Notes under the pieces: generated by a model
What the model saw: the letters and a program-made list of their open reading frames with translations, nothing else
Told to the model about the DNA's origin: nothing
Database searches by the model: none
Made by a program: the position numbers and the translations under genes
From: Mauremys mutica
Lineage: Eukaryota; Chordata; Testudines; Geoemydidae
Length of the DNA: 64,000 bases
Assembly (NCBI RefSeq): GCF_020497125.1
Contig: NC_059081.1
Span: 57,370,768 to 57,434,767, forward strand
Direction of reading: 5' to 3'
In this document: one piece after another, positions 25,101 through 33,300 of the stretch
How the letters are laid out: the number at the start of each line of letters is the position of its first letter
Numbering within the stretch: the first letter of the stretch is position 1

Positions 25101-25261
25101 TAGTGTTCTTTAGGCTGAGTTGGCAGTGTCCAGCTGTGTTCTTACAGGTTTATTTTGGAAGGAGTTATAACAATGTTCACACTTACATTGCACAGTCCCA
25201 TCTCCTAATTAAATTATTTTTCTTTTCAGAGTCTGAGTCAGAAACTGAAGAAGGTGACTGA
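7140..25261 (+). CDS. BZW1: Basic leucine zipper and W2 domain protein 1 (eIF5-mimic protein 2)
   Basis: Coding exons: 7140-7203, 10649-10825, 16643-16737, 17101-17166, 17519-17654, 18046-18155, 18566-18736, 19433-19579, 20726-20864, 23155-23277, 25230-25261. All introns are GT-AG. The sum is 1,260 nt = 419 codons plus stop, the length of the human protein. The N terminus reads [20 protein letters not shown], which distinguishes it from the paralogue BZW2. Residues about 22-240 form the MIF4G-like HEAT region; about 248-414 are the eIF5C/W2 domain ([13 protein letters not shown], then [13 protein letters not shown]); the tail is acidic (SESETEEGD). Known role: a cytosolic eIF5 mimic that binds eIF2 and eIF3 and raises the stringency of start-codon selection. 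The start has a poor context (T at -3, A at +4). No break or missing exon is seen. Confidence 0.97.
7318..7757. mobile_element. hAT non-autonomous element, 440 bp
   Basis: Termini CAGAGGTTCCC and GGGGGGACCACTG form a CAGNGGTTCCC-type inverted repeat. Flanks GTCTAGCC (7310-7317) and GTCTAGTC (7758-7765) match at 7 of 8 positions. It lies in BZW1 intron 2. The long open frames inside it are GC-composition artefacts. Confidence 0.75.
7758..9704. other. BZW1 intron 2, left part: no element recognised
   Basis: About 1.9 kb of unremarkable intron. A moderately GC-rich patch at about 9,380-9,650 stands out from its AT-rich surroundings, but it has no recognisable termini, frame or motif. Confidence 0.5.
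9705..10004. mobile_element. MITE with GGCCATGTCTAC / GTAGACATGGC ends
   Basis: The inverted termini AAGGCCATGTCTACGCT and AGTGTAGACATGGCTTT bound a 300-bp non-coding element in BZW1 intron 2. The flanking duplication is too degraded to call. Related ends occur at 23,580-23,600 and 19,800-19,820, and the type fits non-autonomous hAT elements common in reptiles. Confidence 0.55.
11179..12345. repeat. LTR-like repeat unit in BZW1 intron 2
   Basis: It starts TGTGACAGGTTCGGTCACA and runs about 1.17 kb to near GAGAGCTGACACA. The block is homogeneous, with no gene-like frame, and includes AATAAA near 11,433 and purine-rich tracts. I recognise it as resembling a high-copy turtle LTR-type repeat, but no target duplication was found and the right edge is approximate. 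Confidence 0.4.
12346..13010. other. BZW1 intron 2: nothing recognised
   Basis: AT-rich intron DNA between two repeats, with no supported gene, RNA or repeat. Confidence 0.5.
13011..13231. repeat. 36-bp direct repeats around a GC-rich TATA-bearing insert
   Basis: Positions 13011-13046 and 13196-13231 are identical at 35 of 36 bases. Between them lie 149 bp of GC-rich sequence unlike the AT-rich intron around it. The insert holds a 13-bp perfect inverted repeat (13054-13066 and 13090-13102, CGGGCCGGCTGGG and its complement) whose loop contains TATATAT at 13068-13074. A CACGCGCGGCGCGCAC tract follows at about 13,140. It resembles the promoter end of an LTR or retrotransposon. The 36-bp repeat is far longer than usual target duplications. 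Confidence 0.7.
13387..14111. mobile_element. hAT-like non-autonomous element, ~725 bp
   Basis: The outer inverted termini are CTTGGCTACACT and AGTGTAGCCAAA. Many AGCGCTG motifs occur in the first and last 200 bp in opposite orientations. Flanks CTCATAGG and CCCATAGT match at 6 of 8 positions, consistent with an old 8-bp duplication. The 136-codon frame on the - strand inside it is not a gene. Confidence 0.6.
14112..15373. other. BZW1 intron 2: nothing recognised
   Basis: About 1.2 kb of intron without a supported gene or a repeat I can name. Short open frames show no family signature. Confidence 0.5.
15374..15588. mobile_element. hAT (Charlie-like) MITE, 215 bp
   Basis: The ends CAGTGGGTCTCAAACTT and AGTTTGAGAACCCTGT are hAT-type inverted termini. 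Identical CCTTAAAG octamers flank it at 15366-15373 and 15589-15596. It sits in BZW1 intron 2, about 1.05 kb before the next coding exon. Confidence 0.85.
15597..16642. other. BZW1 intron 2, right end: nothing recognised
   Basis: AT-rich intron up to the acceptor at 16641-16642. The part near 15,775-15,860 has a faint ancient-repeat look but no nameable family. Confidence 0.4.
17101..17277 (+). other. BZW1: Possible BZW1 alternative last exon (in-frame read-through with poly(A) signal)
   Basis: If the donor at 17167 is not used, the exon continues in frame for 22 codons ([20 protein letters not shown], then AR) to TAA at 17233-17235. A canonical AATAAA follows at 17272-17277, 36 nt after the stop. 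The product would be 156 residues: the first 134 of BZW1 plus a new tail, without the W2 domain. This is inference from sequence; transcript support is unknown. Confidence 0.35.
18249..18470. mobile_element. Penelope-like element terminal fragment
   Basis: It begins GTAGTTGTGTTGGTCCCAGG and carries the ATTAGACACAAGGTGG and TTTTATTGGACAGACTTC blocks. It then turns back through CAGAAGTTTGTCCAAT, AATATTACCTCATCCAC and TTTGTCTC. The two halves are inverted versions of the same terminal block seen at 2240-3613. Short, non-coding, in BZW1 intron 6. Confidence 0.65.
19740..19822. repeat. MITE remnant with TCTAGAGTAGACAAGAC end
   Basis: A short diverged segment in BZW1 intron 8 ends like the GTGTAGACAAGGCC-type elements at 9705-10004 and 23,425-23,601. 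No duplication is visible. Confidence 0.3.
21291..22470 (-). mobile_element. CR1 LINE, 5'-truncated, 3' end intact
   Basis: Read on the - strand, the 3' end is the CR1-typical repeated ATTCTATG octamer (+ strand ATCATAGAATCATAGAATT at 21293). Upstream, two overlapping frames (22468-22154 and 22179-21634) encode the C-terminal part of the CR1 reverse transcriptase. Visible are the catalytic FADDTK box near 22,420, then [26 protein letters not shown] and [13 protein letters not shown] frameshift near 22,165 separates the two frames. It is a fossil in BZW1 intron 9, antisense to the host gene. Confidence 0.92.
22471..23154. other. BZW1 intron 9, right part: nothing recognised
   Basis: No repeat or RNA gene recognised between the CR1 and the acceptor of the 23155 exon. 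Confidence 0.5.
23425..23601. repeat. MITE fragment with CTAGTGTAGACAAAGCC end
   Basis: The right edge CTAGTGTAGACAAAGCC and the interior (GACATAGTGCTGTTCTGACC, GTGAAACTTACGTTGGTC) match the style of the element at 9705-10004. The left end is not defined. It lies in BZW1 intron 10. Confidence 0.45.
23919..24717. mobile_element. hAT non-autonomous element, 799 bp
   Basis: The termini CAGTGGTTCCCAAA and TTTGGGAACCACTG are perfect 14-bp inverted repeats. Identical CTCTAGAT octamers flank it (23911-23918, 24718-24725). The interior is AT-rich apart from a GC-rich C/G-run section at 24,340-24,470. No transposase coding is visible. BZW1 intron 10. Confidence 0.9.
24795..24971 (+). mobile_element. 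tRNA-derived SINE with CR1-like tail
   Basis: The head looks like a degenerate tRNA: an A box near AGCTCAGTGGTTTGAGC and a B box near GGGTTGTGAATCCAATCC. The tail matches the CR1 3' end: 54 nt at 24899-24952 are identical to the reverse complement of 46770-46823 in this window. This is the architecture of the tortoise Pol III SINEs that use CR1 machinery. The cloverleaf is broken, so it is not a tRNA gene. BZW1 intron 10. Confidence 0.85.
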
Positions 25262-26750
25262 CATGTGAAACTGTCCTCAGTAAAGCAAACAGGAGCTGTA
25301 GATAAATGTCAGTCTTGTGTGTCCTTTTTGGTTCTTGCATCCTACCTCCCTGTATCAAGCATGATACAAGGGCTCTCATGGCAAATTTATTTTAACTGTT
25401 TTCTATAGTTATTGAAGATACTGGTTTTAGTTTTTAAAACCATGTTTTAAGTAGCTTACAGGAGCTGTAGACTTGACTCTAACATTGCATTAGTCCTTTC
25501 AGTTATATTCTACCTCCTGTATTTTCTACTGTAATGTAACTTAAGGCCTTCCACAAAAATAATTATCTTGGGTTTTCTATATAAACACTTACAGGCAGTC
25601 ATGATTTGGTAAATGAGATTTATTATGGAAACTCTATTTGCAGATTAAACCATACAAGTATCTCAACTCAAAAAGCCATGGGAGGGGGGTGTGATTTGGC
25701 ATGAAACTTGAGATTCTACTAACTGTATGGGAAGTCTCATCCATGGAACTAGCTTCTCCATGCAGGTCTTTATTTCACAAGCACTGACTTACACAGGTAT
25801 GTTTAGAGTATTACTTTAAGAATACATAAGTCTAGCCAATACATGGGGGGGGCTTGCCAAAAAAGCCTAAGAACTTAAATTTGTTTCTGCACAACTTCTA
25901 AATCCCTGGTTTTGCCATTTTGAGTGACCCTGGCTGGCAAGATTCTGTAGAAACTTTTTTTCTCTTGCCAAGCAAAGCAAGCAGGCATTCTGAGCCTACT
26001 GGCTGTCACATGCCTGTTTTATGTGTTTCTTAAGACTATTAAACTTGTCCTTGAAAGTTTTAATGCCATGTATTCTTGGTTATGGATCAATGGACTAGAA
26101 AGTGTGTGCCAATAACATGCTATAAAACTGAATGATTAACATCTAAGAGTACAGGGGTAGACCAAAAAGTCAATTGAAGTGTGGCTGACAATTTGTAATT
26201 GTCACTAAAGGCAAACTGCTGGAGTGCAACAGGGTCATAGTTTTAACTGTCATTTAAGTTGCATACTGCTCAGGGTTCCACTGCTTAGAGTTCTACTTCA
26301 CCTCCACCCAAACCCTTGGCCCTTCTATAGTGATAAATGCATGGCCATTAGATGGTAGGATTAAGATGCTGTGCACAGGCATCTTGTGGCAATAGGCTTA
26401 CTAATGCTAAATGCTGCCAGAGGTTAAAAACCCAACTATGCTAAACATTGAAATGTCTCTGCAGTCTTAATGGAAATGGCATCACTTTCTCAGGACATCC
26501 TTGTTGAATCAAGAATAGGGAGAGACCTTTGTTAATGTTGAAAATCAAATTTGGAGTAATGCTGTCATAACCTAACAAAGAATACTAACTGGACCCCTTG
26601 TGAGTGAAGTATTTGTTAAATGAGTGATCTTGGTAGAACTTTGGTGCACAATGTATTCAATAGGTTTCTACTGTAGTGATCTGCTTCCTTTGTAACTTGT
26701 CTTCTTAAGACTTTTTTTAAAATAAAGTCCATCCTTACACTTCTTAGGTT
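25262..26750 (+). other. BZW1: BZW1 3'UTR
   Basis: This repeat-free stretch of about 1.5 kb after the BZW1 stop ends at a canonical AATAAA (26721-26726). Length and lack of repeats fit a conserved 3'UTR. Confidence 0.7.
26721..26726 (+). terminator. BZW1: BZW1 poly(A) signal (proximal)
   Basis: Canonical AATAAA followed by T-rich sequence (TTAGTCTTTTTTTACC) at 26747-26762, a suitable downstream element. Confidence 0.7.
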
Positions 26751-27079
26751 AGTCTTTTTTTACCAAGCTGGCTTGTGGTGTAAACCATTCTTCAAACCTG
26801 AAACTTCAGATCTTGCACTCTAAAAACTAACCATCTTAGAGGGTGAAGCTAGACAAGTTTCCTGGACTAATTAAATAAGCTATACCTATAGTAACTAGTG
26901 CAATGGTGAAGCTAGATTAAAATACAGCAAATGCCCCATCTAACACTTCATGTTGTTAGTCCCAGCTTCTGTTCGTGTCAAGATTTTTTGTAACTTCTAA
27001 ATCACAAGTTTTCCTTGTCCTGTCTCAGTGCAAGAGCAATAACACCCTTCCTGGTAAAACTGGCTTTGTACTAAATAGT

Positions 27080-27085
27080 AATAAA
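27080..27085 (+). terminator. BZW1: Possible distal BZW1 poly(A) signal
   Basis: An AATAAA followed by TGTGTTC; use of it would extend the 3'UTR by about 360 nt, to within some 50-70 bp of the CLK1 end. Confidence 0.35.
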
Positions 27086-27149
27086 ACTGTGTTCAAACTC
27101 AGAAGTACTTTTAGATAAAGCATAGGCAGTCAACAACCACTTCTGCATA

Positions 27150-27310
27150 GAAGCTATTTCAAGCTTAAGTTTATTTCAAGTGTTCAAATAAGAAACATGG
27201 TCATAATACAAAATGACATTTACAAAGCTAACTGTACAAAATAAATAATGCTTGTTTTGACGACTGACACAGTCTATAATCTGCTCTGGAGAACTAAGTA
27301 TAGATTTTAC
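27150..27310 (-). other. CLK1: CLK1 3'UTR with poly(A) signal
   Basis: On the - strand the sequence after the stop runs through TTTGTACAGTTAGCTTTG to AATAAA (TTTATT on +, 27170-27175). The short 3'UTR of about 150 nt ends close to the BZW1 3' end, so the two genes converge. Confidence 0.65.
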
Positions 27311-30300
27311 TTATTTTCCTGTTAAGGCAGAAAAGAAAGGATGGGTCAAAGCCTCCTGAAGAGTAATTCTTTTGGCAGGGTCATACTCTAACATTTTTTG
27401 AATGAGGTCAAACAGGTTCTCATGGTCCAAATCTTGACAAAGCATGAACTCCTAAAAAGAAGAGGAAAAGTCAGTTGAAACTTAATTTTTCTCTTTGTGG
27501 AAAGAAATCAACTCTTATCCATCAACTCTTACCTTGAGTGGTTTACAGCGTCTTGAAACATATCTACCAGCAGAACTATGTTCATCCCAGTCCAATTGGT
27601 TATGGTGGAAATACTTGCGCTTCCTGTAGATTAAGAATTGTTTGAGGCAATCACAAACCAATGTTCTGGAACAGTAATATCACCATAAACTCAACACACT
27701 TCTAGTCTCAAAAGGATTAGTTAAGTAATTACTAATTGCAAACCACCTGTAAGTTCCCATCCAATACTCTTAGTCTTAATGTTCAAAGTTTCATAATGTA
27801 AGTACTAACACTAAGATTTAAAGAGCAGAAGTTTATTATAGAGGAATGAAGGCACCAGACCAATCTAATCAATGTCATATCCTACCCCAACACATCAAAA
27901 GTCAGAGCACTCCAGAACAATATGGACAAGTGAAGCCAGCATATTTAACAGGTTTGACTCAGCTCATCAAGATCAATTATCCTTTGCAATGTATCAGTGC
28001 ATAACTGACATTCTTTGACCTGTTTCAGTCTGAGGTGAGGTAAAACTGGACAATGGTCCAGAAGAGGAAGTTTTTGCTTTATAATTATGGAAACAATTTA
28101 ATACTGTACTCAACTAAATCTGATTGTCCCTGTCAGTAAAGAAAGGACCAACCAGTACCTAGCTCAAGCACCTCCATGCCCCTTCCTCATTAACTGACCA
28201 TGTCAGGATGAAAAGACCTGCCCTTGGGTTCCATTCCTGTATATTCCCTTAGTACATCATTTGCCAACTTTCACCCATGCAGAAAGCTGTAGCGCAGCAG
28301 AAGCAGCCTTTCTGTAGACCATCACTTCTGCACTCTGGAAGCAGAACTCACTGCAGCCAGTGATAAGAGGTTTGTTTTTGGGGGGGGGTTAGCTCAAGTT
28401 AATATTACGATGTTATGGTATCTATGCCCCATAGACACTTGTATGCATTTTCCCCAATCTCAGTAAAGCTGAATATTGCTATTCTCTGCTTTACTAAGCC
28501 ATAACTCTGGATGATGTCTAGATTAACCAATACAGGAACTTCAAATGAAATTAAAAAAATTTAAAATTAAGTAAGTCTGAAACAATTATAAAGCAAACAG
28601 AGAGAGAAGAAAGGTTTGAGTATAATTACCTGGTTTTCTCTATCATATGAATTGGTAAAGGCCCCAATATTCTCTCCATCATTGCCAAATGCTCTTTACT
28701 ATCATGTGTCTAAAGAAAGAAAGTGTTTAGCTTATTACCATCCCATAATCTGTTTAAAAGTCTATTCACAGAGATGCTAGGGTTTTTTTTCCCCCCTATT
28801 AAGTTAACAGCAGAAAAACCTGGGTTTTCACTGATCAGAAGCTTATTTGTATTTGTCAACTTCCACAAATCATTTACAGCTAAATGTTATCACTAAACTA
28901 AGCAACCCTTTCCTCACATTGGCAGATTAAGTTAAAAAATACCAGTTTCTGTACAAGAATTTGAGGTGGTCAAATAAAGTTTAATGGAAGCTATATGTTT
29001 TCATCTAAACTTATAAACATTCAGAGTCCTACTTAGCTCTGATATTAAAACACTTTTTAAGCAAGGCTAAAGTATTAAAAGCTACCTTCTCTCTCATAAC
29101 AGCTTGTTCCCATTACAAGTAAATCCAGGAGACTGGCCTTTTTTGGGCCATGTATTTCTAAATACATTTCATTTTAAACAACTTCTGCATAGCTTGCTAC
29201 AACATACAAGTTGTTAAAATAAAGCTTACAGTTGAAATAGATACATTACCTCAGTAAAGCTTTATACCTGCTGAGACTTGGACATCTCCAAGCAGTGTAC
29301 CTAAACTACTGCAAGGGAAAGAACCATAAACTAAAAGGGCCACTGTTTCTCATTTTCAGTTTTAAAAAGTTTGTTACTGATTTAGGATCTTGAATCTATT
29401 TGCTGAAGACAACTTTTCTGATCCATTAAGTGACTGAAAACAAGCCAGTTTTTGCATTAAAGTAGCAAAAATATTTACTGCTTATGTATCAGAATACCAC
29501 CAACATGGTTATTGATATGTGCCTACATAGGCAGGGAGAAGCTTCACAGTGAACAGGGGTCATTTCTGTGCAGCTGTACTTTCTCTTCATGTTCCCATTA
29601 CAAAACAAAAGGACAAATACTTTTTATAGACATTCTGCTGATGGTCAGGAAATCCTTTTCCCCCATTCTCTTCCCCTCACTCTCCATATAAAGAATTTTC
29701 ATAGTTACCTACCGGAAATACTGTGAATCCAAGGTAATACTCTATGAGAATACAGCCTATGCTCCAAACATCACAAGGTTGTGACCATCCCAGGGCTGTC
29801 AAAAATAAAAAATGTGCAAGATTCATACATATCCAAAAGCAATACCCATTTTAAGTGTATTAAACAGTTAACCTATTCCCAAGTGATGATGTAGACAGAT
29901 TAATAAATTAAACTAAACAACTGATATTATACTATGATGACAACAAAAAGAGTTTTCTTTCCAGCAAGTAAATGGCCTGCAGAATAGAAATCCAGTATGA
30001 GTTTGCCAAAATATTAACTATCATCTTGTAAACACCACCAGTTATAGAAAAAGCAAACTGACCTCAAAAAATGCTGCATATCAGAGAATCACTACTTAGG
30101 GCAATAATGTGACAAAAGGGTACTTCAGAATTAATAAGCACTGCAGATGAGTAGAAATTTCTAAATAAGCTGGTTTGAAGTTAAAGTGTTTTCTGACCTA
30201 AAATAACTTCTGGAGCTCTGTAATGTCTTGTAGACACCAGAGTACTGTGATGTTCGTCATCATAGGTTGCACTTCCAAAGTCCACAATTTTGATGTCTGG

Positions 30301-33300
30301 ATTTTTTAGCGTGCGTTCATCACGTTTCTAAAATGAAATATACAGCATTAAATGTATGAACAGAATAAGACCGAAAAATATGTTGTAGTGAGAACAATTT
30401 GAAACTATAGATTTACCAGTTTGGGGTTATACTCTTCTACATAGTCAGACTTCACAAATAAAATATTTTCAGGCTTCAGATCTGTATGAGTCAATTTGTT
30501 CACGTGTAAAACTGCAAGAGAAAATGAAAGTTATCAAACTATTTAAAGAATTGTAATTTCAACAACTGAAAAATATTAAACATACTTACAGTTTACAGAT
30601 TTGCAAATCTGATATGCCATCTTCCTAATGTGGTCAAGCCGAAAAGGCAAAAAACTGTTCTCTTTGATAAAGTCATAGGTACTAAGTCCCAGTAATTCAA
30701 AAACAATGCAAACATGACCATGATGTTCAAACCATTCCAACATCTGTACACAGCGACTGTAAACAAAAAAACAATCCAGTAAAATGTACTGTAATAGACA
30801 TACAGCAGATATGCAAGTGTTATGAATGCTGATACTGTATTCATAAAATGGCTGTATTTGACCTGAACAATGAGTATGCAGTTATAATCCCAGTATGTAG
30901 TAAAATTTGCCTGTATGAATGTATTGTTATAGCTTAACTGGGAGCTAGAACTAAATGGAAGGCAACAACAATTCCAGATAAGCAAACTCCCAGCTAACAT
31001 CAGGGACAACCACATGTTTAAGCAAGCCTCCTCTGACAATGTATTTCAAATTTTCTATGGCATGTCAGTTGCCCTTTGAACTCTCTCAGAATTACATTGG
31101 ACAAACCACATTTTTCTCAAATGTTTCAGCTATGTGCAATTGTTTTCAACTGCAGCATGTGTGTACGTGTAACACTTTGCAAATTCTGCCTTGCTGCGCC
31201 ATTCCTGGATACAGCAACCACTGCACACTTCCAAGCTCCAGTTCAAAGTGACATAGGCCAGTGGTTCTCAACCAGGGGTCTGGGGCCTCCTGGGGGGCTG
31301 CAAATAAGTGAGAAAAGAACTGCAAGGTCTAAGCCAGGGTTGGGCAAACTTTGTGGCCCGAGAGCCACATCTGGAATAGAAATTGTATGGCAGGCCATGA
31401 ATGGTCACAGAATTGGGGTTGGGGTGCAGGAGTGGGATCAGGGCTGGGGCAGAGGGTTGGGACACGGGGGGGGGAGGCTCAAGGGTGCAGGCTCTGGGCA
31501 GTGCTTACCTCAAGCGCCATGTCCCTTCGCTGTCTCCTACATGGAGGCACGGCCAGGTGACACTGGACACTGCCCCATCTGCAGGTGCCACCCTTGCAGC
31601 TCCCACTGGCCGCAGTTCCAGGCCAATGGGAGTTGACTGGGATAGCACTTGGAGAGGGGGCAGCATGCAGAATGGAACCCCCTGGCTGCCCCTACATGTA
31701 GGAGCTGGAGGGGGCCATGCTGCTGCTTCCAGGAGCCGCATGGAGCAGCCCCCAGCTGGAATAGGGAAAGCCCCAGCCTCCACTCCCCAGTAGGAGTTAG
31801 AGGGCTGGATTAAAATGGCTGGCAGGCCGTAGTTTGCCCACCTCTGGTCTAAGCATAAAAATCAGACCTGCTGAGGTAATCGTGGTTAGTAACAGGGGAC
31901 TGCTATAAAAGACCTGGTCTGAGTCTGTGATAATCATGTGATTCCACTCTGAGCAAGATGGTGCTTGCTACAGACCAGGGAGGGGGATCAGAAGAGATCT
32001 CAGGTGCATTTCACTCAGCAACTCTAAACTAGTCAGTAGAGTTTACACAAATAGAAATAATTTTGTTGAGGACCAGAAGTATACATAATTAAACTGCAAG
32101 TAAAAACACGGTCCCCTACACCAAAGGATTTAAAATCTAGATTAATAATGAGATAGGACACTGGGAAAGATAATAAGCATGAAAGACATAGGAAGCAATT
32201 ATCAGAATAAGGTTATTAGATTATTTAGGCAGTACAGTGTCAATGTTAGTATGTAATATTAAAATTACAATTATGATTTAAAGAAAGTCACAGGAATTTT
32301 AGAAAGTAGTCAAAGGAATGAAGAAATCTTAAAACCAAAGTATCTTCCATTCTAATTCTATACTTACAATGTGCTCTTGGGATCTGATGCATTTAAATGC
32401 TCCAATACCTGTATTTCTGAACGAGCTGCTTCACAGTATCTATCAACATTTTTTACTATTTTCACTGCTACGTGTCTACCTTCCCTGTAAAATAAAGTTT
32501 TTGAATGGTTATAGACAACTGCAGAACTATAACTATAGCATAACAACCATAACACCCTCCCATACGTTTCCTTTACAGCAGAATTCAACTGCAAAACTCC
32601 CCGTTAACTAGCAAATGATCACTACAAACATTAATTTAGTTTTAAGGATGAAAAGCACTATTTTTAAAAGAACCTTGTTTCATACAGACACAAAAAAACT
32701 TATCTAATCAATTTTTCCCCACTGCTTATTTGCATTCTAATGTGTTAAATATGCCCAATCATAAATTATGTTGCATCTGTGTTAGTTTGATTTTATCCTA
32801 CCACTTTATTTTTATAGCCTTTGTTATGTACTAAAATAAAGTCATGTGGGTTCAACATGATAGCAAGTTACAGACTATATACATGTGTCTCTCTCTGTCC
32901 CATGTTAGTGTTGGATGAAAGTTTGATATACTAAGATGTGGTGTCTGTCAGTCATCTTAAAACTTGAGATAGTCAGACATTGGATTTACAGTTCTCTTCA
33001 TTATCATAAGTGAGTAAAAAATTACATTCTGGAGTGAGATATTTGCACATGAATTATGTAACCAATAAGACTGTAGACTGGATTCCACAATGATAGATAT
33101 AAACAGGTACTATTAATGCAGTCCATTAATTGGATGCAAATGTATGTATTCTTGATTTATCACGTGATTATATACAGGTAATCCAAATATTGGACTGCAC
33201 CTTCATAAACAGTAACCTTGCAAAACTGTGTGATAGTTTACTCTATTTAAATCATGCTATTTATTGTTCTGTAGATAGGAGAGATACTCAGATGCGCATG

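Noticed and set aside
7140..25261. Assignment to the paralogue BZW2
   Set aside because: The N terminus ([14 protein letters not shown]) and [11 protein letters not shown] follow BZW1, and the neighbours CLK1, PPIL3 and NIF3L1 are those of BZW1.
31076..31793. Frames of 130 and 186 codons
   Set aside because: They run across a hAT element with exact target duplications and its flanks; no transposase motif.
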